Below are positions 17,187-26,366 of a stretch of DNA of 64,000 nt, piece by piece. The position numbers and the translations under genes were made by a program. This stretch comes from Komagataeibacter xylinus (GTDB taxonomy: Bacteria; Pseudomonadota; Alphaproteobacteria; Acetobacterales; Acetobacteraceae): NCBI RefSeq assembly GCF_031081985.1, contig NZ_JARWSK010000002.1, forward strand, positions 248,001 through 312,000, given 5' to 3'. Positions within the stretch are counted from its first letter, which is position 1, and each line of letters opens with the position of its first letter. The notes below the pieces were generated by a model, which saw only the letters and a list, made by a program, of their open reading frames with translations, did not search any database and had not been told where the DNA came from.

Positions 17187-17915
17187 ATGCGCCCATCCGG
17201 CCGCGCCCCCGACGCGCTGCGTCCCGTCTTCATCCAGACCGGCTTTGCCCGCCATGCGGAAGGCTCTGCCCTGATCCGCATGGGCGGCACCGAGGTGCTG
17301 TGCGCCGCCAGTGTCGAGCCGCGCGTGCCCTCCTTCCTGCGTGGCAAGGGGCAGGGCTGGGTCACGGCGGAATACGGCATGCTGCCCCGCGCCACCCATA
17401 ACCGTGGCCCGCGCGAGGCGGCGCGCGGCAAGCAGAGCGGCCGCACGCTCGAAATCCAGCGCCTGATCGCCCGCGCGCTGCGCGCCGTGGTGGACCTCAA
17501 GGCGCTGGGCGAGATCTCGATCACGGTGGATTGCGACGTACTGAACGCCGATGGGGGCACGCGGTGTGCGGCCATTACCGGCGCGTGGATCGCGCTGCGC
17601 CTCGCACTGGAAAAGCTGGTGCGTGAGGGCAGGCTGCCTGCCGTGCCGCTCAAGGGGCAGGTCGCGGCCATATCCTGCGGGCTGACCGAGGCTGGCGCCG
17701 TGCTCGACCTTGACTATGATGAAGACAGCAATGCCAGCGCCGACGCCAACTTTGTCCTGACCGCCGATGGCGGCATTGTTGAGATTCAGGGCACGGCGGA
17801 AAAAGATCCCTTTACCGAGGCACAGTTCAACACGCTCATGCGCCTGGCCCGCACCGGCACCGCCGAACTGTTCCATATCCAGACCGTAACCGTGAATGAG
17901 GCGCTTGCATCATGA
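17187..17915 (+). CDS. rph: ribonuclease PH
   Basis: 242 residues from ATG 17187 (a TTG frame extends 15 nt further). 3'-5' phosphorolytic exoribonuclease that trims tRNA 3' ends. Signatures: [64 protein letters not shown] and the phosphate/metal segment [10 protein letters not shown]. Overlaps rdgB by 4 nt, so the two are coupled. Confidence 0.96.
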   Translation: MRPSGRAPDALRPVFIQTGFARHAEGSALIRMGGTEVLCAASVEPRVPSFLRGKGQGWVTAEYGMLPRATHNRGPREAARGKQSGRTLEIQRLIARALRAVVDLKALGEISITVDCDVLNADGGTRCAAITGAWIALRLALEKLVREGRLPAVPLKGQVAAISCGLTEAGAVLDLDYDEDSNASADANFVLTADGGIVEIQGTAEKDPFTEAQFNTLMRLARTGTAELFHIQTVTVNEALAS

Positions 17916-18526
17916 CCCTCCCCCACCTCAACCGTGGCGATACGCTGGTGCTTGCCACGCATAACAGGGGCAAGATTGCCGAATTCGCGGCCCTGCTGGG
18001 CGGCTATGGCATCCGCGTCATTTCCGCGGGCGACCTGTCGCTGCCCGAACCGGACGAGACGGCGGACAGCTTTGCGGGCAATGCCGCCATCAAGGCCATC
18101 GCTGCGGCAAAAGCGGCCAACCTGCCCGCGCTGGCCGATGATTCCGGCTTCTGTGTCGCGGCCCTCGGTGGCGCGCCGGGCATTTTCTCGGCCCGCTGGG
18201 CTGGTCCTTCCAAGGACTACCCCGACGCCATGCGCCGCATCCATGAGCAGATGGGCGACAACCCCGATCGCAGCGCGTGGTTCATTTCCGTGCTGTGCCT
18301 GGCCTGGCCTGATGGCCGCACCGAAACCTTCGAGGGTCGGATTGATGGCCACGTCATCTGGCCACCACATGGCACCAACGGGCATGGCTACGACCCGCTT
18401 TTCGCCCCCGGCACCGGCACGCGCAGCTTTGCCGACATGACGGACGCCGAAAAGAACGCCATCAGCCATCGCGGCCTGGCCTTCGCGCTGTTCAGCGAGG
18501 CCTGCCTGCCCAAGACAGAAGGATAA
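17912..18526 (+). CDS. rdgB: RdgB/HAM1 XTP/dITP pyrophosphatase
   Basis: 204 residues. House-cleaning NTPase that hydrolyses dITP, XTP and other non-canonical purine triphosphates to monophosphates. Motifs: [16 protein letters not shown] (substrate loop), [36 protein letters not shown] and SHRGLAFA. The ATG overlaps the rph stop. A palindromic repeat starts at the very next base after its TAA. Confidence 0.95.
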   Translation: MTLPHLNRGDTLVLATHNRGKIAEFAALLGGYGIRVISAGDLSLPEPDETADSFAGNAAIKAIAAAKAANLPALADDSGFCVAALGGAPGIFSARWAGPSKDYPDAMRRIHEQMGDNPDRSAWFISVLCLAWPDGRTETFEGRIDGHVIWPPHGTNGHGYDPLFAPGTGTRSFADMTDAEKNAISHRGLAFALFSEACLPKTEG

Positions 18527-18604
18527 AAGTTTCCGGGTGCCGCCTTTTTTCAAAAAGGCGGCGTTCTTTTCGAAGCTTTTTGGAAAAAGCTTCACCAAAA
18601 ACGT
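18527..18604. repeat. palindromic gene-end repeat, copy 2
   Basis: Full copy: AAAGTTTCCGGGT end, GCCGCC/GGCGGC hairpin, GAAGC-T5/A5-GCTTC hairpin, CACCAAAAACG end. Directly abuts the rdgB stop codon. Confidence 0.85.
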
Positions 18605-18612
18605 CTTCATTG

Positions 18613-18648
18613 AAAAAGGCCGGTCCCTTTCGGGCACCGGCCTTTTTT
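18613..18648. terminator. bidirectional terminator between rdgB and the convergent gene
   Basis: AAAAAGGCCGGT and ACCGGCCTTTTT flank a CCCTTTCGGGC loop region, with A and T runs on both sides. It can therefore stop transcripts from rdgB and from the convergent nitronate-monooxygenase-like gene. Confidence 0.85.
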
Positions 18649-18664
18649 CGTGATCCGATCAGGC

Positions 18665-20089
18665 TCAGCGCCCGGTCATGATCCGCTCGAGCAGTTGCGC
18701 CACGGTGGGCACAAAGCCGTTGGCATAGAACGGGTCGGTGGCGAACCGCCACGCATTGGTGCCGCCAAACATGAGGTTGTGGTCGATCACCTCGGCCTGG
18801 TCCGGCCCATGGGCGTGGGCTGCATCCTGAAGGGTTTTCTGGATGCAGTAGGAACGCGGGTCCGCCTTGTGCCCGTTGGAATAGGCAGGCGGCTTCTGCG
18901 ACCAGTTGGAAAAGCGGCACTCCGACAGGCAGCCCATGCAGGCCCCCTGATCGGTCAGGATTTCACGCGCGCGTTCGGGCGAGACGAACACCAGCGTGTT
19001 GTCCGGCGTGCGCATGGCCTCGGTGTGGCCTTCTTCCATCCACAGATGGGCACGCTGCCCGTCAGCGGGGGTAACGAACACCTGCCGCCCGCGCGCGCCA
19101 ATGGCCAGCGCCATGGTGTGCTCGCCAAGGGCTTCGGGCGAGAACGGGATCTGGCGCTCCGAGCGCCCGCGCAGCTCGCGCAGGAAGCTGTTATTGACGG
19201 CGGAGGAATAGAAACCCGTAGGCGAGAAGCGGTTGAGGAACACATCCCCCTTCTTCAGCGTCAGCAGGCGGTCTTTCCATGCCTGCGGAATCGGGCTTTC
19301 CTGCGTGAGCAGCGGGCGGGTGCCAAACTGGAACACGATCGGCCCGAGTTCGGGGTTGTCGATCCAGTCCTGCCATTCCTCCAGCCACCACACGCCACCG
19401 GCCATGATGATGGGGGTCTCATCCAGCCCGAAGGCCCGCATCTGCTTGCGCAGCGCCAGCACGCGGGGGAACGGGTCTTCCGGCGCCAGCGGGTTCTCGG
19501 TGTTGGACAGGCCATTATGGCCGCCTGCCCGCCACGGGTCTTCATACACCACCGCGCCAAGCAGTTCGCCGGTCTTGTGATATGACCGCCGCCACAGGGC
19601 GTTGAAGGCGCGGGCGGAGGAGACGATGGGATAGTAATGAATGCCGAATTTCGCCGCGATGTCCGACAGGCGGTACGGCATGCCCGCGCCACAGGTCAGG
19701 CCCTGGATGAGGCCCGGCGCCCCTTCGAGCACGCCATTGATGACCCGCTCCGCCCCGCCCATTTCCCACAGGATATTGGCGTGGATGCGGCCCTTGCCAC
19801 CGGCAATCTCGTGCGCGATCCGGGCCTGGGCGATGCCGCCACGAATGGCGTAGTCGACCAGTTCCTCATGCCGCTCGCGCCGGGTCTTGCCGTGATAGAT
19901 CTGCGGCACGATGTTGCCGTCCGCATCATAGGAATCGGCGTTCACGATCGAGACCGTGCCCGCCCCCCCGGCTGCCGCCCAGTGCCCGGCGGAAACGCCG
20001 GTCGAGATCGAGACGCCCTTCCCCCCCTCGACCAGGGGCAGAATATCCGTCCCGCCCATACGGATCGCATTGATCGGCTTCATCACCAT
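18665..20089 (-). CDS. nitronate monooxygenase-like flavoprotein with C-terminal Cys cluster
   Basis: 474 residues from ATG 20089 (ATG 20083 possible). TIM-barrel FMN oxidoreductase of the 2-nitropropane dioxygenase/enoyl-ACP-reductase-like superfamily. The GVSAGHWAAAGGAG start, GLTCGAGMPY and RAGGHNG (His191, catalytic His position) fit the family, as does MAGGVWWLEEW. It is longer than typical NMO (about 320-380). The extra C-terminus holds four Cys: Cys384, Cys387, Cys391 and Cys415, spaced C-x2-C-x3-C-x23-C, which could bind an Fe-S cluster. Substrate unknown. Confidence 0.8.
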   Translation of the reverse strand: MVMKPINAIRMGGTDILPLVEGGKGVSISTGVSAGHWAAAGGAGTVSIVNADSYDADGNIVPQIYHGKTRRERHEELVDYAIRGGIAQARIAHEIAGGKGRIHANILWEMGGAERVINGVLEGAPGLIQGLTCGAGMPYRLSDIAAKFGIHYYPIVSSARAFNALWRRSYHKTGELLGAVVYEDPWRAGGHNGLSNTENPLAPEDPFPRVLALRKQMRAFGLDETPIIMAGGVWWLEEWQDWIDNPELGPIVFQFGTRPLLTQESPIPQAWKDRLLTLKKGDVFLNRFSPTGFYSSAVNNSFLRELRGRSERQIPFSPEALGEHTMALAIGARGRQVFVTPADGQRAHLWMEEGHTEAMRTPDNTLVFVSPERAREILTDQGACMGCLSECRFSNWSQKPPAYSNGHKADPRSYCIQKTLQDAAHAHGPDQAEVIDHNLMFGGTNAWRFATDPFYANGFVPTVAQLLERIMTGR

Positions 20090-20174
20090 TCCATCGTCAT
20101 GTGTCTACCCGGCCACGAGGGCGCCCGGCAGGCGCGCCTTGATGGCCGGGGTGTTATAGGCCGGAACCGCGCGC

Positions 20175-22313
20175 TTAGCGTGCGGCGGGAGCACGGCCGG
20201 GCTTGGCGCCCACGGTCTCGGTGATGTCGGCACCGGTCTCCTGATCAACCACGCGCATGGACAGCTTCACCTTGCCGCGGTCATCAAAGCCCAGAACCTT
20301 CACCTTCACCTCGTCGCCCTGCTTGACCACGTCCGTCGTCTTGGAGACGCGGCCCTGTGCCAGCTCGGAGATGTGCACCAGGCCATCACGCGGGCCGAGG
20401 AAGTTGACGAACGCCCCGAAATCGGCGGTCTTGACCACCTTGCCGTTGTAGATGTGGCCCACTTCGGGTTCAGCCACGATGCCACGGATCCGCTCGATGG
20501 CTTTTTCGGCCTGATCGTCGGAGGATGCGGCGATCATGATCGTGCCGTCATCGTTGATATCGATCTTCGCACCCGAATATTCAACGATCTCACGAATGAC
20601 TTTACCGCCCTGGCCGATCACATCACGGATCTTTTCCTTCGGCACGGAGATCGTGGTGATCTTCGGCGCGGAGGAGGAAACATCCGTGCGGCCTTCGGTC
20701 AGCGCCTTGGCCATCTCGCCCAGGATGTGCATGCGGCCATTGCGGGCCTGGCCCAGCGCGATCTTCATGATCTCGGGCGTGATGGACGTGATCTTGATGT
20801 CCATCTGCAGCGCGGTCACGCCCTGCTCGGTGCCCGCCACCTTGAAGTCCATGTCGCCAAGGTGATCTTCATCGCCCAGGATGTCGGACAGAACCGCGAA
20901 GTCGTCCTCTTCCTTGATCAGGCCCATGGCGATACCGGCCACCGGACGCTTGAGCGGCACGCCCGCATCCATCAGCGCAAGCGAGGTGCCGCACACCGTC
21001 GCCATGGAGGAGGAGCCATTGCTTTCCGTGATCTCGGACACCACGCGCATGGTGTACGGGAAGGTGTCCTTGCCCGGCAGCAGCGGGTGGATGGCACGCC
21101 ATGCCAGCTTGCCATGGCCGATTTCACGGCGGCCCGGCGAGCCCATGCGCCCGCACTCACCCACCGAGAACGGGGGGAAGTTGTAGTGCAGCATGAAGTT
21201 GTTGCGGTACTCGCCTTCCAGCGCGTCCACGATCTGCTCGTCCTGACCGGTGCCAAGGGTCGCGACCACAAGGGCCTGCGTCTCGCCACGGGTGAACAGG
21301 GCGGAGCCATGCGCGCGCGGCAGGATGCCAACCTCGGACACGATCGGGCGGATCGTCTCAAGGTCGCGGCCATCGATGCGGTAGCCGGTGTCGAGCACCT
21401 CGGTGCGCACCACGTCGGCCTCGAGGTCCTTGATCATCGGCTTGGCGGCGTCGGCCTCGGCCTCGCCGATCTTGGCGAGGATCGCCTCACGGGCGGCGGC
21501 GACCTTCTTGTAGCGCACCTGCTTGGCGCGTTCCTTGTAGGCCTCGGCGATCAGGGCGCGACCGACCTTGTCCACCTTCTTGCGCAGCTTGATTTCCTCT
21601 GCCGTCGGCTCGGCGAGGTCCCACGGGGCCTTGGCCGCATCTTCGGCGAGGTCGATGATCAGGTCGATCACCGGCTGGAAGGCTTCGTGGCCAAACGTCA
21701 CGGCGCCGAGCATCACGTCCTCGGACAGTTCGACCGCCTCGGACTCGACCATCAGCACGCCTTCGGCGGTGCCGGCCACGACCAGGTCAAGCGCGCTGTC
21801 CTTGAGCTGCGAGATGGTCGGGTTCAGCACGTATTTGCCATCGGAATAGCCAACGCGGGCCGCACCCACCGGGCCGAAGAACGGGATACCGGACAGCGTG
21901 AGTGCCGCCGAGCAGCCGATCAGCGCCACGACGGCGGGATCATTTTCCATGTCGTGGCTGAGCACGGTGGCCACGACCTGAACTTCATTGCGGAAGTTCT
22001 CGGGGAAGAGCGGGCGCAGCGGGCGGTCGATCAGGCGCGAGTTCAGCACCTCGGCCTCGCTCGGGCGGCCTTCACGCTTGAAGAAGCCACCGGGGATCTT
22101 GCCCGCTGCGTAGGCCTTTTCCTGGTAGTTGACCGTAAGCGGGAAGAAGTCCTGCCCCGGCTTGACGCTTTTGGCGCCAACGGCCGTGCACAGCACCACC
22201 GTGTCGCCATAGGTTACGACCACCGCGCCATCGGCCTGACGGGCAACCTTGCCCGTTTCCAGCACCAGCGGGCGACCGCCCCATTCCATTTCCTTGCGAA
22301 AATAATTGAACAT
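20175..22313 (-). CDS. pnp: polyribonucleotide nucleotidyltransferase (PNPase)
   Basis: 712 residues. Two RNase PH-like cores ([28 protein letters not shown]; later [35 protein letters not shown]), then KH ([22 protein letters not shown]) and S1 ([22 protein letters not shown]) RNA-binding domains. Phosphorolytic mRNA decay and degradosome component. Downstream of rpsO with a structured 303-nt spacer, as in most proteobacteria. Confidence 0.97.
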   Translation of the reverse strand: MFNYFRKEMEWGGRPLVLETGKVARQADGAVVVTYGDTVVLCTAVGAKSVKPGQDFFPLTVNYQEKAYAAGKIPGGFFKREGRPSEAEVLNSRLIDRPLRPLFPENFRNEVQVVATVLSHDMENDPAVVALIGCSAALTLSGIPFFGPVGAARVGYSDGKYVLNPTISQLKDSALDLVVAGTAEGVLMVESEAVELSEDVMLGAVTFGHEAFQPVIDLIIDLAEDAAKAPWDLAEPTAEEIKLRKKVDKVGRALIAEAYKERAKQVRYKKVAAAREAILAKIGEAEADAAKPMIKDLEADVVRTEVLDTGYRIDGRDLETIRPIVSEVGILPRAHGSALFTRGETQALVVATLGTGQDEQIVDALEGEYRNNFMLHYNFPPFSVGECGRMGSPGRREIGHGKLAWRAIHPLLPGKDTFPYTMRVVSEITESNGSSSMATVCGTSLALMDAGVPLKRPVAGIAMGLIKEEDDFAVLSDILGDEDHLGDMDFKVAGTEQGVTALQMDIKITSITPEIMKIALGQARNGRMHILGEMAKALTEGRTDVSSSAPKITTISVPKEKIRDVIGQGGKVIREIVEYSGAKIDINDDGTIMIAASSDDQAEKAIERIRGIVAEPEVGHIYNGKVVKTADFGAFVNFLGPRDGLVHISELAQGRVSKTTDVVKQGDEVKVKVLGFDDRGKVKLSMRVVDQETGADITETVGAKPGRAPAAR

Positions 22314-22617
22314 CCAGACAAACCCTGTCCGTTGACTGCCGCAATGCAGGCGGGCCGGACATTGGAACGTATGATGGCAGCGCCTCGGACGGCATGGAGC
22401 GATGGCGGCACATACCGCCAGAACACCATGTGGCCTGAAACGCTGCGATCCGGTCCGGACATCTCCGCCGTGGCGTCGGCAGCGTGTTGGCGGCGCCCGT
22501 CAGGGGCGCCTGAAAAAATGCGGCCCGGCGGAGCATGGCCATGCCTGTGCACGCACCATGCCCGCATGGGCCACGCGGGGGGCGGCCATTATGCCCGCCC
22601 GCCCGCGCGGTCGCAAA
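22314..22617 (-). promoter_or_regulatory. structured rpsO-pnp intergenic leader
   Basis: No gene is supported in these 304 nt. Two hairpins are visible: TGGCGG/CCGCCA around 22403-22419 and GGCGCCC/GGGCGCC at 22492-22510. In E. coli the pnp leader contains an RNase III hairpin through which PNPase autoregulates, so one of these may serve that role. This is inference from position. Confidence 0.4.
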
Positions 22618-22887
22618 TCAGCGACGCAGGCCGAGGCGCTTGATCAGCGTTTCGTAACGGGCCACGTCCTTGCGCTTGACATAGTCAAGCAGGCGGCGGC
22701 GGCGGCCGACCAGCATCAGCAGGCCACGGCGGGAATGGAAATCCTTCGCGTGGGTCTTGAGGTGGTCGGTCAGGTTCACGATACGCTCGGTCAGCAGGGC
22801 AACCTGCACTTCCGGCGAGCCGGTATCGGTCGCAGCGTTGCGGTATTCACCAATAAGCGCCGTGCGGCGTTCGGCAGTAATCGACAT
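22618..22887 (-). CDS. rpsO: 30S ribosomal protein S15
   Basis: 89 residues from ATG 22887 ([12 protein letters not shown]), the usual length; the upstream ATG at 22899 adds MERM and is less likely. Contains the family core [16 protein letters not shown] and [19 protein letters not shown]. Binds 16S rRNA helix 22 early in 30S assembly. Between truB and pnp as usual. Confidence 0.97.
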   Translation of the reverse strand: MSITAERRTALIGEYRNAATDTGSPEVQVALLTERIVNLTDHLKTHAKDFHSRRGLLMLVGRRRRLLDYVKRKDVARYETLIKRLGLRR

Positions 22888-22911
22888 CATTCTCTCCATT
22901 GATCATTCGGT

Positions 22912-23832
22912 TCAGAGCATACGCACTGATCGCAGCACGCCGCCTTCGGGGCGGCACAGTCCGACCACGCGCGCCCCATCCATCGCACGCACGACCCCGC
23001 TGCGGGGGTCGGTGTGCGCGGGCATCCGGCCTGCCAGCTGCGCCAGGTCGATCACCTGGCCAAATGACAGGGCATCCGCTTCCTCACGGGTCAGGGCCAG
23101 CGCCGGGATGTCGGCCAGCGCGGTCGCGACCGGAAGCAGCAGATCCGGTGGGGCAGGCGCGTTGTCGGCGCTTGCGACAATTTTGTCCAGCGGAATCGCA
23201 TGGGATTCATCAAATGGCCCCACGTTCAGCCGCCGCAGCGCCGCCACATGCCCCACCGTGCCGCAGGCCAGCGCAATGTCACGCGCGAGTGCCCGCATGT
23301 ACACCCCCTTGCCCGATTCCACCTCGAACACCGCCGTATCGGCATCAGGCCGGGCAATCAGCTCGAAGCGGTCGATGCGAGCGGGCCTTGGCGCAAGTTC
23401 GGGGGCATTGCCCGCGCGCGCCATATCATAGGAGCGCTGGCCGCCCACCTTGAGTGCAGAGAACACCGGCGGCACCTGCATGATCTCGCCACGGAAGGCG
23501 GCAAGGGCGGCCTCGAACGCCGCGTTGTCGGGCCGCACGTCAGAGGTTGCGGTGACCGCCCCTTCGGCATCATCACTATCGCGCGCCTCGCCGATGCGCA
23601 GGGTGAAGTGGTAGCGTTTGGTGCCATCCATGATGTAGGGCACCGTCTTGGTCGCCTTGCCGAAGGCGATGGGCAGCAGGCCGGTGGCCAGCGGGTCGAG
23701 CGTGCCGCCATGGCCCGCCTTGGCGGCATCGAACAGGTAGCGCGCACGGCCCACCACCTGGGTGGAGGTCATGCCCAGGGGCTTGTCGATGATCAGCCAG
23801 CCGTCAAGCGGGCGGCCACGTCTGCGTCGCAT
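22912..23832 (-). CDS. truB: tRNA pseudouridine-55 synthase TruB
   Basis: 306 residues. Makes pseudouridine 55 in the T-loop of tRNAs. Signatures: GWLIIDKPLGMTSTQVVGR, catalytic-Asp loop GHGGTLDPLATGLLPIAFG, KRYHFTLRIG, and SGKGVYMRALARDIALACG. First gene of the truB-rpsO-pnp part of the translation block, here separated from rbfA. Confidence 0.96.
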   Translation of the reverse strand: MRRRRGRPLDGWLIIDKPLGMTSTQVVGRARYLFDAAKAGHGGTLDPLATGLLPIAFGKATKTVPYIMDGTKRYHFTLRIGEARDSDDAEGAVTATSDVRPDNAAFEAALAAFRGEIMQVPPVFSALKVGGQRSYDMARAGNAPELAPRPARIDRFELIARPDADTAVFEVESGKGVYMRALARDIALACGTVGHVAALRRLNVGPFDESHAIPLDKIVASADNAPAPPDLLLPVATALADIPALALTREEADALSFGQVIDLAQLAGRMPAHTDPRSGVVRAMDGARVVGLCRPEGGVLRSVRML

Positions 23833-24086
23833 TGCACGGCACCTTGCATGGAATTGGGGAGTGCCGTGCGTTTAGACGAGGCACGCATGCACTTCAATGC
23901 CCCATTGAGCCACGGGGGCTGGCCGCCTGCGCCACACATGTTAAAAGGACAGGCGGGCACATGCCTGCCATCCCTTCAGGCTGCTTGGCCATCGGGGCAT
24001 GGAGTGCCATCTTGCAGCAAAACGGATGCATGGATAACCGTGTGCCACAGTATTTTTCATTCTGCGTCTAGGGAGACCTGAACACC

Positions 24087-25058
24087 ATGGCTGAACGGCA
24101 GACCACGGTCGGTGCATTTGTGTTGGGTGGAGCCCTGCTTGGTGTGACGGCCATAGCGCTGTTCGGACAGTTTCATCCCTTCTCCCCCACCAACCGCGCC
24201 GTGGTGGTTTTTGACAGCCCGATCAACGGGCTGGGCGTGGGCGCGCCGGTCACGTTCGATGGCGTGCAGGTCGGCCATGTGGAGCACATCGCCGTTCAGT
24301 TCGACCCCCAGACCCATCAGGCCTATATCCCGGTTACGGTGGAGCTTGAGGCCAATGGCGCGCGCATGGCGGGCTCGCACGGTCGCGCGCTTGATGCCAA
24401 CGAACTGCCAAAGCTGATTGAAAACGGACTGCGCGCGGAACTGCACATGCAGAGCTTCGTGACCGGGCAGGAAGAGATTGATCTGACCTTCGACCCCGGA
24501 ATCCCTGCCCACCTGCATCCCGGCCTGAGCCCGCTGATCGAGATCCCGATCCGCGAATCGGAAATGCAGAAGCTGACCGATGCCCTGACGGCCCTGCCGC
24601 TCAAGAACATTGCCAACAATGCCGACGCCATGCTGGTGAGCATCCGCACCCTGGCCGACAAGCTGGACAAGGACCTGCCGCCGCTCGTCGATAGCGTGCG
24701 CGACACATCCGACCATACGCGCGTGACTGTTGATACCGCGACCGACACCATTCGCGACCTCGACAAGCACCTCGACACCACGCTGGCCTCCATCGACCAT
24801 CTGGCCGATACCGGCACCGCCCAGCTTGATGCGCGTGGCGGCGAACTGCACACGCTGCTGGTCAACTCCAACGATACGGTGACCGAGGCACGCGGTGCGC
24901 TGGCCGGGCTGCATGACATTACCGCCCCGAGTTCGGCTGACCGCTCCAATATCGATTCGTCACTACGCGACTTGGCCGCCGCCGCCGCCGCCCTGCGCGG
25001 GTTCGCGACCGACGTGGAGCGCAACCCCCAGCTCCTGCTCATGGGACGGCGCAACTGA
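24087..25058 (+). CDS. orphan MCE/MlaD-family protein
   Basis: 323 residues. Single N-terminal TM (about residues 8-27), one MCE domain (VVVFDSPINGLGVGAPVTFDGVQVGHVEHIAV ... IPVTVELE), then a long helical tail (about 150-300) with alternating short helices, probably forming the tube or coiled-coil of a hexameric lipid-transfer channel. MlaD-type proteins normally sit beside MlaE permease and MlaF ATPase genes. None is here, so it must borrow them from elsewhere or act alone. It is on the strand opposite to the flanking translation genes. Confidence 0.85.
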   Translation: MAERQTTVGAFVLGGALLGVTAIALFGQFHPFSPTNRAVVVFDSPINGLGVGAPVTFDGVQVGHVEHIAVQFDPQTHQAYIPVTVELEANGARMAGSHGRALDANELPKLIENGLRAELHMQSFVTGQEEIDLTFDPGIPAHLHPGLSPLIEIPIRESEMQKLTDALTALPLKNIANNADAMLVSIRTLADKLDKDLPPLVDSVRDTSDHTRVTVDTATDTIRDLDKHLDTTLASIDHLADTGTAQLDARGGELHTLLVNSNDTVTEARGALAGLHDITAPSSADRSNIDSSLRDLAAAAAALRGFATDVERNPQLLLMGRRN

Positions 25059-25090
25059 CCGGGCGTTTCACCCGCCAACGACATGAAAAA

Positions 25091-25125
25091 GGCCGGTCGA
25101 GCAATGCTCCGACCGACATTTTTCC
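25091..25125. terminator. terminator after the MCE gene
   Basis: GGTCGAGCA/TGCTCCGACC imperfect hairpin followed by an A-T5 tract, about 35 nt past the MCE stop. A short A run on the other side could let it work in both directions. Confidence 0.6.
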
Positions 25126-25150
25126 TAAAAATGCTTTACCAAAAACCCTT
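25126..25150. repeat. fragment of palindromic gene-end repeat
   Basis: The last quarter of the repeat only (TAAAAATGCTTTACCAAAAA then CCCTT), lying between the MCE terminator and the convergent AT-rich gene. Confidence 0.5.
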
Positions 25151-25151
25151 A

Positions 25152-25619
25152 TCATTCGGTGGAAAGGGAAAACACATTATCCAGGTCACGAGCGCCTTTA
25201 TAGAATTCAAGGATAAACCGGACCATTCCTGAAACGATCTGGATACTCTCTTCCTTGTTCCACCCCTCAAGACCGATCTCATACAGGACGTAACTGTCCT
25301 TGACCTGCCAGGTCACAAACAGATTATGTCCTGGCTCCCGCCAGAACTGGACATTTTTCAGGCATCCGTTTTCAATATCACGGTAAAAATTGTCTATGCT
25401 GCCCTTATTGAGGCAAGTCAGATGTCGTGGGCGTTCATCCGACATTTTATTTTCCGGAACATTCCACTGCGCGACATCATGATCACCATCAAAAACAAGC
25501 GAAATAATAATGCCGTTATGATCAAATAGGGAAAATCCTATATCCTTCATCAGATTAACTATGTGGCAGAATGCTTCTTTTTCGTTTCCGGTAATTTTTA
25601 TTTCGCAATCAAATTTCAT
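25152..25619 (-). CDS. AT-rich orphan protein, function unknown
   Basis: 155 residues. Soluble, acidic, with many aromatic residues (DNFYRDIENGCLKNVQFW, YVLYEIGLEGWNKEESIQI), no signal peptide or TM. I do not recognise the family; size and composition resemble small contact-system immunity or chaperone-like proteins, but that is a guess. Base composition is clearly lower in GC than every neighbour and codons such as ATA and AAT are common, a sign of horizontal transfer. No strong Shine-Dalgarno. The partner MITE lies just upstream. Confidence 0.65.
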   Translation of the reverse strand: MKFDCEIKITGNEKEAFCHIVNLMKDIGFSLFDHNGIIISLVFDGDHDVAQWNVPENKMSDERPRHLTCLNKGSIDNFYRDIENGCLKNVQFWREPGHNLFVTWQVKDSYVLYEIGLEGWNKEESIQIVSGMVRFILEFYKGARDLDNVFSLSTE

Positions 25620-25689
25620 ATCAATGACCCATGCCCTTTCCGATCGGATTTTACCCCGAAACGGCCATGTTCAGTTTACAAGAGCCCAA

Positions 25690-25841
25690 GAGGCTGTTTG
25701 AAAAACAACTCATTGATAAAAGTTTTCAGATGTCTTTTTTTTCAAAAAGGCGGCGTTCTTCGAAGCTTTTTGAAAAAAGCTTCGCCAAGAACTTTCTTAT
25801 GACTACTGGATATTTTCTGAGCTGACTTTTCAAACAGTCTC
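25690..25841. mobile_element. MITE-like element with terminal inverted repeats
   Basis: Left end GAGGCTGTTTGAAAA (25690-25704) and right end TTTTCAAACAGTCTC (25827-25841) are inverted copies with one mismatch. The 152-bp interior contains no gene but a full copy of the palindromic gene-end repeat. Size, TIRs and lack of transposase fit a miniature inverted-repeat transposable element, probably mobilised by an IS5-type transposase elsewhere. The flanks (CAA left, TAA right) do not give a clean target duplication. Confidence 0.6.
25718..25795. repeat. palindromic gene-end repeat, copy 3 (inside the MITE)
   Basis: AAAGTTTTCAG end, degraded first hairpin (TGTC-T8-CAAAAAGGCGGC), intact GAAGC-T5-G-A6-GCTTC hairpin and CCAAGAACTTT end. 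The only copy in the window still bracketed by both terminal repeats. Confidence 0.8.
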
Positions 25842-25848
25842 TAAAAAA

Positions 25849-25874
25849 CGGCTCCCTGAAACATCAGGGAGCCG
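25849..25874 (-). terminator. Rho-independent terminator of the rimP-rbfA operon
   Basis: CGGCTCCCTG pairs perfectly with CAGGGAGCCG around AAACAT. Read on the minus strand it is followed by a T6 run (A run at 25843-25848). It lies 45 nt past the rbfA stop, so it ends the rimP-nusA-ylxRQ-infB-rbfA transcript, and it touches the MITE end. Confidence 0.9.
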
Positions 25875-25919
25875 TCGGCACTGACAGGACACAGAACACA
25901 GCATGGTTCGCCGTGGCGT

Positions 25920-26366
25920 TCAGTCTTCATCCTTAAGGTCGCGCTGCACTTCAGGCTGGCGCAGCATGGTATCGACTTCCATGGCGTAATCGAGCGCCGT
26001 GTCCGGCTGAAAGTGCAGGTCCGGCACGCCACGCAGCCTGAGCGCATGCGACAGGCGGGTGCGCAGGAACGGCGTCACGCGCTTGAGCGCGGGCAGCAGT
26101 TCCGCCACATCGCTCCGGCCCAGACGGGCTACGAAAACCGTGGCATGCTTGAGGTCGGGCGAGATGCGCACTTCGGTGACCGTAATGCGCACATCTGCCA
26201 GATCCGGGTCACGGAATTCGGTGCGGGCAAATATTTCCGCCAGCACGCGACGGACTTCTTCCGCCACGCGCAACTGGCGCTGCGAGGGACCAGACGCGGA
26301 ATGGCCGGCAAGTTTCCCTGCCGGCCCACTCTCGCTCATCCCTTTTCTGGATGAATTGCGGCTCAT
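25920..26366 (-). CDS. rbfA: ribosome-binding factor A
   Basis: 148 residues. KH-like 30S maturation factor that processes the 16S 5' end and is needed in the cold. Core motifs: [37 protein letters not shown] and [28 protein letters not shown] 25-residue Ser/Gly-rich N-terminal extension precedes the core. ATG overlaps the infB stop by 4 nt. Confidence 0.95.
   Translation of the reverse strand: MSRNSSRKGMSESGPAGKLAGHSASGPSQRQLRVAEEVRRVLAEIFARTEFRDPDLADVRITVTEVRISPDLKHATVFVARLGRSDVAELLPALKRVTPFLRTRLSHALRLRGVPDLHFQPDTALDYAMEVDTMLRQPEVQRDLKDED

Noticed and set aside
20373-22643. 756-codon plus-strand open frame opposite pnp
   Set aside because: Shadow frame; pnp and its spacer explain the region.
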